Source: Tetmemena sp. SeJ-2015 (lineage: Eukaryota > Ciliophora > Spirotrichea > Sporadotrichida > Oxytrichidae). Taken from it: 64,000 nt of DNA. Numbering within the stretch: the first letter of the stretch is position 1; each line of letters starts with the position of its first letter. The translations under genes were made by a program, and so were the position numbers. Under the pieces are notes generated by a model that was not told the DNA's origin, ran no database searches, and saw only the letters and a list, made by a program, of their open reading frames with translations. Positions 13,956-25,295 of this stretch are shown here, piece by piece. The stretch covers positions 25,755 through 89,754 of the forward strand of contig JAJKFJ010021607.1 of assembly GCA_027382625.1 (NCBI GenBank), in the 5' to 3' direction.

Positions 13956-15689
13956 ATGCAAGAATAAAATCTCTACAACGATTATCTATAAAAGGTATCT
14001 GGATATCAGTTTGGCCAGAATAATAAACTAAATCCTAACTATTCTAACTTTGATAATCTAAAAACAGAGTTGGAGTCTTTTGCCGATCTCTCAGATGAGG
14101 CAAAATCAGAGGAGGTAATAATTTGCGAAAGTCCCTCCGAGTAAAGGGTTTTAAGATCCTAAAAAGTTTCAGTTAAAAGAGTTAACCAAATTTAAAGCGG
14201 CTCCAACAATATCAAGCAAAAGAGAGTCAAATAGTAAAAATATGAAGAAGAGGAAGGTTATGGGGACAAGAACTTAAAATTACGAAATAGTTCAAAGAAT
14301 CATTAAAATAAGATATCTAAACTCTCTTCAGATATTATGCAATAGACATAACTCGCGATACAGTCTTCTCAAAAATTAGGAGAGTAAATTGAAAAAGTAG
14401 CGCTAACCTATAGACAAAGAATATCTTGAATCAATAGAATTCTTAATAAGATTACCAAGCAGGTTGAAAGAAAAGCAAACTCAAAAACTGAGGATACTGA
14501 AGAAGTACTTCTTTATTTTAATGAGATCTCTCAAAATATAGAGAAAATTAATCAAGATATAAAGAATCAGTCCCTCAGAATTCAGGAATTTGGAAAATAG
14601 GAAATTTCTTCTCTGTAAATAGCTTTGGACATAAAGTTTTAGCTGAAAAGTTGTCTTTACTAAAATAACTAGACTTAGTATGAGAGCTTACTGTTCAAGA
14701 TTAATGATGATCTATTCCTAATGAAATAACTAGGCTCACAAAGAATTGATCTCTTATAGGTTTACCATGAGAGTAAACAAATGAAAACTATCTTCCAACT
14801 GGAATAAAATATCAGCTATTGCTTTTAACACTAGAATAATTTAATCTTGGAGGGCGTATTCTTGAATATAAACAACCCAGGGAAAATTAATCAGCTCACA
14901 GAATAGGTTATATCAGCAGGTTGCGAGATCTCTGATCAATATATCATGCTTGGTCATCACTATTATGGAAGGATTCAATTATTCTAATGGAATGGCTTTG
15001 AGTATATCGCTTCTAAAGCTTGGAGACCCTTCGTATCAGGTGGCGGGAGCAAAAACATAGCTATATACGATCTGTCTGTGAATCCATTCCAACAGTCTTT
15101 CCCTCAGCTTTTCTTCTGCTATAACAAAAACTGCTTGGGACTTGTTGACATAAATTTAAACACTTTAACTCTGACCAAAGTGGAAAAGATTAAATTAGTG
15201 CTGGACTCCTATCAAATCTTAAACTCCCATCAAGTTTTAATTATGCAAAAACACTGCATTATAACCTTCGATTACATAAAGCACATGCAACTGATGAGTG
15301 TGAATTAGAAAGATTTAGTAAGTTAACCTCAAAGAAATCTGCTGTTGCCTTCTAATTTTGATTTTGAAGCTTTTCCCGTTGTCTTTTATAATAATGATAC
15401 TAAAAAGTCGATTGAAGTGCTAGATTTGACTAATTCTGGGTTCAGAGGCATCTAGACTTATGAAGATGACAGCAGCATTTATGGAAGGAGTAGAATAAAG
15501 AAGCAAAATATGAAATAGGAGGCAATAGCGAACTGCAAAATTTTATGCAGGATTGATTCTCTGTAAGGCAGTAGCAAGATTAAAAATGAGGACCAAAATA
15601 TAGAGAAAATAACTCAAAATGAAAGAACATTTGCAGCTTGCTTAAATTCAGATCATTTATTCGAAGTAATTGAAATCATCGTAGAATGA
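13956..15689 (+). CDS. CPF family protein
   Basis: About 571 residues. A single in-frame TGA (14427-14429) sits inside an 18-bp element bounded by AGAAT (14418/14436); its removal gives YRQRILNKITKQVERKAN without frame change. The N-terminus is acidic/Gln-rich with a basic block (KQKRVKQQKYEEEE), then a coiled coil. The propeller half has HQNNLILEGVFLNINNP, IMLGHHYYGRIQLFQWNG and a C-terminus CLNSDHLFEVIEIIVE. Same strand and order as the other members; function unknown. Confidence 0.74.
14418..14440. other. candidate IES (pointer AGAAT)
   Basis: 18 bp removed, including TGA 14427-14429; joins RQR to ILNKITKQVE with phase unchanged. Confidence 0.7.
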
Positions 15690-16992
15690 TGACTAAAGTA
15701 TTTATAATTGCTTAACTTCTTTTTAAAATTAAATAACGAAACTCAGTATTTTTATTTTAAAGCCTTATTAAACAACTTTCGTGCTAAAACTATCCTCAAT
15801 TATGCATATTTTTTTTAATGAAAATGATAATATAAAATTTAATCTTTAAATAAAGATTAGAAGTTTATTATTTATCATATTATTTGGGCTGTAAAATAAA
15901 AAAATAATAATTATTATTTATTGAAAAGATTTGGGGGTATTTATAAGGTGAAATTATTTTAATTAAAGAGAAATAAGTGAAGTGAATCGTGGGTTATAAG
16001 AATAAGAATTTATTTGTCTTTAAGCAAGATTAGAGTCAATGAGAATTTTTTAAGGTTTTAGAGGAAAAGTAGGGTATGATATATTTTAATTATAAATAGA
16101 AAAGATTAGGTTTAAATTAAATTTAGACACCTCATTGGTTAATCACTGTTCTCTATCGAGTAATCCAATTAAACATTAGAGTTTATTATATCTAACATTA
16201 TATTAAACACAATCAATATTAGAATTAATCTCTAATAGCCAATCACTGATCTCTATTTAATATAGTCCAATCACATCTCTAATTAAGAATTGGGCTTAGA
16301 TCTTATTCTTATAACCCACGATTCACTTCACTTATTTCTCTTTAAAAACCTCTAATGATTTAACTTATTTATATTTAGATATATCTAAATGGAGGCAAGA
16401 TCTGACAAATGAAACATAACTCAATCAGAAATTTCTTTCAAAGGATTATGATTTATTTTACGAAAAATTATAATTGAATTCTTTTTGTTTTTTATTATAA
16501 AGAAAAATACCTTAAACAAAAATTTAGAGTAAAATGAGTATGGTAAAAAACTTTAAACTTCCTTGAAAAGAAGATGGTTTCGATGGAATAAACAAATTCA
16601 AGATATCATACGACTGAAGATGAAGCGCAGATATAAAAATATGATTAATATCTACAAAATTTTGAGCTTTATGTTTATAAAATAGCTATTGAAGATTAAC
16701 TAATGATAGCCTACCTATAAAACAAAATTTTTAAGAAAGTGAATTTAATATAAAATAATTTTTACTTAGAAGCTTTATAAGTTTATAATAAGAATCTCTT
16801 TTCATCTAATTTATTTATTACAATCAATTTATTAATTCCTAATCTTATAAAAATATATAAAATAAAACACCCAGTTTTTATTTTTTCACTGAAGACCGTT
16901 AGAATTTATGTATTTTTAATTAAACATTTAAAATCTATTTCCTTAGTTTAAATTAAATTCCACCTATAATATTTATTACTTCAAAATAATAT
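15690..16992. other. intergenic spacer
   Basis: AT-rich spacer that contains the MITE-like element at 15963-16345. The 16380-16980 part has short open stretches in several frames but no convincing coding pattern; I see no gene there. Confidence 0.5.
15963..16345. mobile_element. MITE-like element with 44-bp terminal inverted repeats
   Basis: The left end (15963-16006) and right end (16302-16345) are perfect inverted repeats of 44 bp, starting TTAAAGAGAAATAAGTGAAG and its complement. The 383-bp element has no plausible ORF. Its interior holds an imperfect direct repeat around AATCACTG.TCTCTAT (near 16140 and 16230). It lies in the spacer between two genes. Long perfect TIRs, small size and no coding capacity fit a non-autonomous DNA transposon. 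I could not define a target-site duplication, and no transposase gene is in the window. Confidence 0.8.
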
Positions 16993-18960
16993 ATGTAAGA
17001 TACCCAAAATCCTGAGATCGATCTAACTGGCAGCTAGCCAGTTGTGATTAAAATTTAGGATCCAGAGCCCACTGAGTACCAAAATATTTCGCTCAATAAT
17101 CCCGTGGGGACTTAGAACTATGAAGAGATGCTCAAGCAAGCAAAGGCTCTCACTGAGTAATTCTTAGAGCAGAGTAAGAAAAACGAATTTGGCAGCATTC
17201 CTCAAAACTCAGTTAAATAAACAGCCAGCGAAGCTACTTCTTCATAAGAGAAAAAGAGAGAAAGAAAGAGAATTAGAAAGGAAAATAATGCTAATTAAGC
17301 ACAGAAAGATACTGAAAATCAAAAAGAGAAGAACCAAACAACACTTCATAACTTCTTCAAGAATAATACATAGAACATGGCTCCTTCACAAATAAACCCA
17401 TACATGCCTCAAAACCAAATACCAGGAATGTTGCCACAAATGAGTCCTTACTCTTATCACATGCCCATGTATCCTCCCTATCCAAATTAGCCATACTATC
17501 CTAATCCATATATGGCCAGATCATATTACCCCATGCCAGGATACCCTTACTATCCACCATCAATTCCAAATCAGGCTTAAGTCTAACCTCCCGCGAATAT
17601 CAAAATCCCAAACTTTTTTGGGCAGAGTACAACTCCTAACTCTACAGATCGTCCTAACTAATCATTAGCTGCAGCAGGCTTTTAGGATTAAAGTAAATTA
17701 CTGCAACCCGATAATTTCCCAGTTCCTCCCATTCCATTTCCTTATGGCGGCTACCATCCTAACTAGCCTCAGCCCCCTCATATAAACCCTCAGACTTAGT
17801 ATGATTTATTTATGCAATGGTAGACTGCATTTTTGAATAAGAAAATGGACAAGTTGAAAGAAGATGAACTCAAAAAGGCAAAGTAGCAACAGAAATCAGA
17901 TTAAAATGTAGTGCAATCTGAAGGAGGAGAGCAGAAGAGAAAAATTGGGAGACCTAGAAAATAGTAGCCAGATGAAAATGCAGCGAATTCTCTCACAGAA
18001 GAGTAAAGAAAGCAACTAAACTCTTCTATTGATGCGCATACCTCAAATCTTGCTTATCAAAATGGCTCCCATTAAAATTAGGAGGAGAGTAAAAATGAGG
18101 AGAAAAAAGATCAGTAAAATAAGACTGAGGTGTAAATTTAAAAAGTCACTCTGGATTTGAATGAAGAGAACAAGGAAAATTATGATTTATAGGAAGAGGA
18201 ACAATTTGAGGAGTAAGACAAATTTTAGAATTTGGATAAGGAAGCTGAGTTTAAATTGGTGAATGAACTTCATGAAAATGATATTGCTAAATTGAACTTT
18301 GATGATGCTACATCTATACATGGAGTGGTAGATTATTCATTTGCTATGGGAGAAGAAATTGATGATTTCATAGACTATAAAGAAAGCAATAGAGTGAGCA
18401 AACTCAATTAAAGTAGATTGCAGGAGGCCTAAATTAGAGAATCAAGGTAAAGTAAATCTGTGAACTTGCAAAATCTTTTCTCTAACTTCAATCAATCAAG
18501 TAAAACTGTAAGTGACTAAAAATAGAATGAGAAATGCAGCAATGTAAATGAAAATAAAGGAGATTAGCAAAACCCTCCTATCAAAAATGGAAAGCAGCCT
18601 CAGCAAAAGTAACCCTTACTTAAGAAGAGATAGAGAAATAGCTCTTAGATAAAGAGTGCTCACATATTTGAAGATATAGATCACTAAAGAAAGAAGAGGA
18701 ATTCTTGCTTTGAATTCAAGAGCAAATTCTTGTAAGATGATGTAAAGTTAAACAATTGTTGCGATCAAAGTGAAATTCAATAGGAATTCTAAGAACTAAA
18801 AGTACTTACTGAAACAGTGATGAGAGAGCTGAACAATAAATTAAGCTCTGCTCAAATTAAGCGAAAATGCAACAATCAAGCATTAGATCCTATCAATGTT
18901 ATCAGAAATTAAAGGAAGAGGATAATCTAGTTTTAGAATGAAATATAATTAATTTAATGA
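16993..18960 (+). CDS. AT-hook, Q/P/Y-rich nuclear protein
   Basis: One uninterrupted frame of 655 residues from ATG 16993 to TGA 18958-18960, with about 60 TAA/TAG codons read as Gln; no IES is visible. The N-terminal third is charged with a coiled-coil-like run (KKREKERKRIRKEN reading, about residue 90). A Pro/Tyr/Met-rich low-complexity segment follows (MYPPYPNQPYYPNPYM style). An AT-hook RKIGRPRKQQ lies near residue 320, then a long acidic region, and a short helical C-terminal part. No propeller motif was found. AT-hooks bind AT-rich minor groove; beyond that the role is unknown. Confidence 0.82.
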
Positions 18961-19462
18961 TTTTTTAATTAATATTTAATAGGAAAATCTAATTTATTTA
19001 TAATATAATGAACTGATAAAATATTAAATTATTTTTAGAATCAAACAAGAATTATTTCTTTTAAGTTACATAGGATAATAGTACGATTTTTTTTAACTAG
19101 CACTGTAATAAGTGCTGGTTTTTAAATTGATTATTAATTACATTCCTAAAATTTTACTTTACTTTACTTTACTTTATTTCTTTTAAGCTAAATCTTATTA
19201 AATTATAACAGAAATAGAGTTGTTTTACAGTTTTTAAATATATTTATTATAAAAATTAGGTATTGATTTTTTAAAAAATTTTTCTTCAATCTTTGATTTT
19301 AAAAGTGGAAATTATTGGAAGAGACATCAGATTATAAATAATTATGTTAATTCATGGATTTCATGTTATTTTTACCTAATTAAATTTTTAAATGATTGTT
19401 AAAATTTGTTTACATTAAGTTGTTAAATATAAAGTTAAAATATAATACTGAAAATAAGTAAT
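18961..19462. other. intergenic spacer
   Basis: AT-rich, with a hairpin at 19095-19120 and a TTTAC microsatellite (about 19152-19178, five copies). No gene seen. Confidence 0.55.
19095..19120. repeat. small hairpin
   Basis: AACTAGCACT at 19095-19104 pairs with AGTGCTGGTT at 19111-19120 (one G-T pair), loop GTAATA. It follows a run of eight T. It lies just after a gene end and could affect transcript ends, but nothing proves that. Confidence 0.45.
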
Positions 19463-21193
19463 ATGGAAGAAGAGAATTTATAAATACAACTCAATGAAAT
19501 AAAAAGTGAATTTCTTAATGAAGTTATAAAAATTGAAGAATCAAAAACAGAGGAAATAAAAGAGATAAAATAGGAGAATACTTCCTCTTTAAAATTTGAA
19601 GGAATCAAAGAAGAGCCTGATGAAGAAGGAGATGATGAAGATACTGATTCTAATAGTAGCTATGATTCTTAAGAAAATCTCTAAACTTCTTATGATTAAG
19701 AATATTACATAAACATGATGTCATTAGCGAACTATCAACTTCCTACTTTTTTCAGAAATAATATTGGTATAAATTATACAACCCCAAATTAAAATTTAAA
19801 CGTGTAATTAAGTCATCTTTAAAACATGTTCTAATAAAACTTGCCATAGTTAAGCAAAGTAATTAGCCAGTAGGTCTATTAAAATCATAATTTTGACTTA
19901 AGAAGGCAAAAGCAGAAAAGATCAATCAATGATGGCAAATAATCTGAGAAATACGAATACCTGCAACATATATTTGAGCAAACAAAGTCATTGTTTGAAC
20001 TATCCCAGAGTTATTAAGGCCTTTCATAGTCTCTTATTGAAACTAATGATATTTTAAGGAGGCTGATTAAGGAAATTAACAAAGACAAACCTCAACCTTA
20101 TACAATAACCAAGTAAATAAGTTGCAAAGAGAAGTACAAAGCAGTTAAAAGTTAACTAAGTTTTGACAAATATGCTATGATTACAGATGAGGATGAATGC
20201 GACATTATTCAAATAACCCTTGGAGATCAGTACAAAGCAAAAATATTAATTAGTCTTCCATTTGTTCCCAATTATGTGCAGATTCTAGGTGGTCAGTTAG
20301 CAATCTCTGATACTCAAGTGTTTGATATAATAAAGAAAAATTTAGTTTAAGAATATAAGGAACCTATTTTATCAGCTGTATATCTTGGTTAAAATCTAAT
20401 GGCATTTGGATTCGGTTATTTTGAGACTAGTCTAGTCAACTTTTCTGAAGGAAAATTGCAGATTCTTAAAACCTTGTAAGCTTAAAAGAATTTTTATGGA
20501 GAAAGAGCTTCCCACAGTGAATTTCTCTTCAATCCCTATCAAATTAGACAAATAGAATAAAGCTAGCAACTAAATGAAATTCGAAAAAATAAGAAGTGTA
20601 AAAAATAAAAACATAATATAGACTTTATAGATGTGGTTATCATAAAACGTGGGTATAAAAAGAGACTCTAAATTTTAAGAATAGATTTACGCAATCCATA
20701 TCAATTCAAGAATCATCTTAGCTAATAGGGAAATGTAATAGATCATGCATAAATTATTAGTGAGGAAATTTTAGTGAGTATAAAAAAATAGAGGCTTACA
20801 CTCATGAACTATAAGACTTTAGATAGATTTAGAGTAGTCACAAATTATAATATAGAGCCTTGCAGGGAGTTTCCTATTTTCTTGTTTACTTCTGATATAG
20901 AAGCTGCTAGAAAACCGCATTTATTGTAGCTAAATAAGATTAAAGCATCGGAAATGAGGAGAAAGAATATAGCAATAGCATTACACAAGATGAGGTAATC
21001 CAAGAATGCGTTATTGGAGAGTTGCTAAATTTGAATAATGGCTAAATTTAAGGCTGTAAAAGCCAATTGAAGGCGTTAGGTAAATGGATGGGATTATACA
21101 AGGATGATGAATACTTTGGGCTACAGTAATCTTTCATATGGAATACTTTTGGAATCAAAAGGAACTATTAGTGCAGTAGAAATATTTGAGTGA
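19463..21193 (+). CDS. CPF family protein
   Basis: About 564 residues after two excisions (AGCT 20902/20928, TAC 21112/21122). The first 480 codons are open from ATG 19463. The N-terminus is acidic, followed by Asn/Gln-rich and helical parts. The propeller half has LGGQLAISDTQVFDII, a blade LMAFGFGYFETSLVNF and the C-terminus YGILLESKGTISAVEIFE, which is reached only after both joins. The fit of that C-terminus to other members supports the joins. Function unknown. Confidence 0.72.
20902..20931. other. candidate IES (pointer AGCT)
   Basis: 26 bp removed; gives FTSDIEAKQDQSIGNEEKE and the needed phase shift. Confidence 0.55.
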
Positions 21194-21324
21194 GAAAGAA
21201 TATTAAATTCAATATACATTTTAGTTTACTTAATATTTCCTTTCATAATAACTTAAAAGAGAATATTCGAAATGAAATACTTATTTATGCGGCCTTCATT
21301 TTAAATAACATATTAGTTTTAAAT

Positions 21325-23364
21325 ATGATGATAATTGAGGAATCAAAAGTTGATTAAAGTTAAAATTGTGAGATTGATGATAAATTTTCTTAAAAATAAA
21401 CTGGCCAACTTTCTTAAACTAAAAGAACTTAGTTAATTAAATTAAACCATAACTCTGATAATTACAGTCCCTAATTCTACAAGAAAATAAATTACCAATC
21501 AGCTTTTAAGGTTAAAGCTTCGATTCAGAAAATATAGAATTAGATATCCGTAAAATATCCAAATCACATAACAATACCAAATCTCAAAAAGGAAAAAGGG
21601 AATCCGCTTAAGACGAAGAAAATTAGAATATAGAATCAGATGAATCTACAATATAATTGGATGACGAAACAAACATCAAAATTAAATAATATCTTGCATA
21701 AAATTCAAATTAAAGAAAAGTGCTTAAAAGAAAAGGAGAGTTTAAATGGGAATCACAAATTCAAAGGCTTAAAGAACTTTAATAAGATCAAAATGACGAA
21801 GAGAATGAGGAAAGCATTATTTAGAGTGAGGATAGCTCTTTCTTGGAAAAATCACATTCTAATATAGAATAATAATCCTTAGATATTAATTATGACTTCA
21901 TCAAAACTGAGTTTGAAATAGAAGAGAAGAAGAAGTTAAAGAGAATGTTTTAACTGATCAGTTACATTAAAGGTGGAATGATATAACCCATCCTACTTAT
22001 ATTTATAATCCTCTCTTTAATTATAGCAATTACGTGAATGAAGAAGATTTAAAAAATACAATTGAGAGGTTCTATTCAGACTAATATGAAAAATTTGTAC
22101 AATCAAGCAATCATCTACGAAACATGATAATATAGACTCAAAAAATTATGAAACCATAAATAAAAATTAAAACTCGAACTTATTTAATAAATCTGGTCTT
22201 GATGAGCAAAATTTAACTAGCTAATAGAATTAAAGCTACTCTAAGGCATTTTAAAATCTGCCTCTTCTCTAGTACAAGATTTAATACCTGAAATAAAAGA
22301 TTTTAGATTAAGCTTTTAGTAAAACCTATCATTAAAGCGTTGAAATTACGAAAATAAAAGTAGATTAAGGTGATGAAAAATATATAAATCTTAAATATAA
22401 TGCGTGCAATGGCATTTTTATACTTAAAAATTCGTGTTAGGATCACGACGTATTACAATTACAATAAGAAAAGAAGGGAGAAAAAATAAAGGCAAAATTA
22501 ATTACATCATTTTAATATCAAGCAAGGTCTTTTGCTTTTCAACACTAGTAGTTACTTTTTGTTGGTAGATAGGCTTTCAATATTGAAAATATGATGTCAA
22601 TTTACGATTTTGGCCATGACTTTAGAATATAATCCGCAATCCACATTGGATTGAACCTCATCATGATAGAATTCTTCGAATCCCAAAGGGGTTTATACAA
22701 ATGGGATGGAATTACTTTGCGTCCTGACTTTGAATTTAATTTTACTGCTCTCAATTGCAGGGAACAAGAGAGTTCTCAACTTCACTTCTTAAGAAATGAT
22801 TTCATTGAAGAAAGCAAGCTAGATACTCCTACAGGGATTAAAGTTATTGCTAAAAATAAGTATAAATCTTTGATAGTAATAGCACTTAATAAGCATGGTA
22901 TTATAGATGTCCATACCCAAGCTGAAACTGCATTTGTAAATAGAGTGTAAATACTCTCAGAGTCCCTTCTATTTTTTCAAAGCAGTGAGTTTGGTTATAT
23001 CTATAATTACCAGAGTTATTAGGTGCTCAGAAAGTTTCTAATGGAGGGGTTCGCTCATTTGAATTTCTAGCTTCCTCAAGATTTTGGAATTAACTTAATG
23101 CCTATAGCTATTCAATTATTAGAAAAGGTTAGTAAAAATGGGGAAAGTGCGGAAAACAGATTTCGCAGGAGTAATTATTACAAAACACATGTAAAACTTT
23201 TAGATCTTAACGAATCCACTTACTATAAAGATGAGAATCCCATAACTATAAATGGCTAGTGGATTGGTCAAGTCAGGATGAGATATAATGACAGAAATGA
23301 AAATATTTAGGTTTTCCTCAAGAAAAATGGGAAAATTAAAGCTAGGATCATTAATTTAATTTGA
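21325..23364 (+). CDS. CPF family protein
   Basis: About 669 residues after three excisions (AATT 21473/21490, GAAGA 21921/21926, CAATCA 22100/22108). These keep acidic stretches such as QDEENQNIESDESTIQLDDE in frame. The 3' half is open for over 1.2 kb and carries VGRQAFNIENMMSIYDF, LIMIEFFESQRGLYKWDG and the C-terminus VFLKKNGKIKARIINLI before TGA 23362-23364. It is the last member of the left-hand + strand series. Function unknown. Confidence 0.72.
22100..22113. other. candidate IES (pointer CAATCA)
   Basis: 8 bp removed: a 6-bp pointer with only AG between the copies. Joins KFVQSS to TKHDNIDSKNYE in the phase of a long open frame. Confidence 0.68.
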
Positions 23365-23532
23365 TATAAAAATTTGATGATACATAATAGTTAAAAAAAA
23401 TTTAATGATTCTTAATTTTATCAGATTATATTCTCTTCTCTTATAATAAAAATTGTATAACCTATTTAGAAATGAGAATTAAATTTAGGCTATAAAATAA
23501 TTGAATTATTTAATCAGTTAACTATTTTCGAA

Positions 23533-24904
23533 ATGGGAGGGTGTTTCTCCAAGCAATCAAGCTCAACCTAAAAGAATAAAAACAGTAGCTTCAAAAATGA
23601 TTCTCAATAAAGTCGAAGAAGTCATAAATATGACGCGAAGGAGGGTTAAGACATAATTGAGGTGGACGGGCGATAGGAAGTTCAATATGATGATGAAGAT
23701 AACTTTACAAGAAACAACAATGCCCCGAATTTCACCACTCAAAATAATAATGACCTATTTGCGGGGAAGGAGAGCAGCCACTAAATTGACTGGGAAACAC
23801 TAGGCTTTAAACCTCAGTTCGTTAATTACATAAATTCTGTTGGAAATGCTAAAAATAGCGTGATCATAGCTGCGGAGAACTCCTTATATTTATTCGAAGT
23901 AGATGAATAGAAAGGAGCTTTCAATTTCCAAGGGTATTTAAATATAGATGAATTAAGTTTTTGTATTTGAAAAGCCACAGCAAGACAATAAATATGACTG
24001 CGATGCTAAATTAGGAAAGATTTGTGGTATGTTCTAGGGATCCAGTCGTGAAACTGTTTTAACTAAGTGACTTTGTGAAAGAGTCTGATTCCGATAAATA
24101 GGAATGCTTGGGTGAGTTTGAGGGCCATACCATGTCAGTGACATCAGCATCTGCAAACTCTGAAGCCTCACTTCTTGTGACTGGCAGCAGAGATCAAACC
24201 ACTCGACTTTGGGATATTGAGACTTAGGAGTAAATATCATAAAGACTGATCGAGAGGAACGCTATCACCTCTCTCAAATGGTTGCCCAACAGTCAAAGCT
24301 AATTTATTTAGTGCAGTGAAGATCTGTCTCTTCGATTATGGGATACAAACGTAAACTTACTAAATTTATTTACATGATTTAATAAGTAAAGCCCTTCAAG
24401 CCTTCTATTGATTTCAAGGTTGGCACTAACTTCGCTACTACTTGTGATATATGGAGTGAAGGAAACTTAGACAAGTATGTTGTAACAGGACACAGAGGCT
24501 TCAACGATATTGGAGCAGATATAAAGCTCTGGGACTTGCGAAACTTAAGTGCTGGCTTGCCAATATGGACCTACTCTTTAAATGTATTCAAAAGTATTTT
24601 TATAATCTCTTAGCATAAATTTAATCCAGAATCTGTAAGATTTGTAGCAAGCAACTCTTCCTCTCCGTTGATCGTTTCAGCTTCAAAAGATCAGCAATTA
24701 CATCTAATAAATTCAGATTCAGGACAGCAAATAGACTCTATTAAGCACGCTGAGAGTTTTAGCACCATGGATGTTTTAAAATAAGCTGGTGGAAGGAAAA
24801 AGGATAGTTAACTCATAATAGCAGCAGATGTCAAGGCTAATGTTATTCTTGCGCAGGCTAATATCAAGCAACAAACAATTTCTTTATTTAACCAAAAATT
24901 ATGA
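23533..24904 (+). CDS. WD40-repeat protein with N-myristoylation-type start
   Basis: About 435 residues. It begins MGGCFSKQSSST, a typical myristoylation signal with Cys-4 available for palmitoylation, so membrane attachment is likely. WD40 blades are clear: LKSHSKTINM ... VVCSRDPVVKLF, GHTMSVTSAS ... VTGSRDQTTRLWD, SLRLWDTN, VTGHRGF ... ADIKLWDLRN and VSASKDQQLHLIN. The first blade is complete only after removing a 29-bp element with GTATTT ends (23934/23963). A second element at 24351-24391 is removed either as an IES (GTAAA) or as a 41-nt GT-AG intron. WD40 proteins are scaffolds; the partner is unknown. Confidence 0.85.
23934..23968. other. IES (pointer GTATTT) in WD40 gene
   Basis: 29 bp removed; turns two frames into NFQGYLKSHSKTINMTAM, a proper WD40 blade start. 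One of the best-supported joins because the protein family is known. Confidence 0.85.
24351..24391 (+). other. IES (GTAAA) or 41-nt intron in WD40 gene
   Basis: Removal from GTAAA 24351 to GTAAA 24386 gives DTNVKPFKPSIDF. Removal of GTAAAC...TAAAG 24351-24391 as an intron gives DTNPFKPSIDF. Both restore the next WD40 blade. Confidence 0.7.
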
Positions 24905-25295
24905 TTACTATTTCTTTACAATTTAATCCAAGGGATATTCTCACATAATAATAAGAGTATTAATTTTATAAGCTCTTAAAAGTTAAATTTACAGTTATTA
25001 TAATCATTAAATTTTATCTAAAAAAGGGTAACTAAAATATACAATTAACTTTTAAAAAACTTTTTAAGCTTTTTAAATAAATATAATCTAAATAAAGAAA
25101 GTTTAGCTAAAATCTTTTGTCAAAAATTAGAATTAATATAATTTGAATAATTTATAAATTCTATAGTTTAAGCCAATAAATATTAATTTTAATTAGTTAA
25201 ATAGATTATATGAATTAAACATTTTATCTATATCAACGGATAAATTTGAAAATTGTTGAGAAATTCAAATCATTTCTTAAATAAATATTCTTATT
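24905..25295. other. intergenic spacer
   Basis: Very AT-rich; nothing recognisable. Confidence 0.5.

Noticed and set aside
16380..16980. Possible gene starting MSMVKNFKLP or the basic stretch KRRWFRWNKQIQDIIRLKMK.
   Set aside because: Frames are short, AT-driven and cannot be linked to any conserved block.
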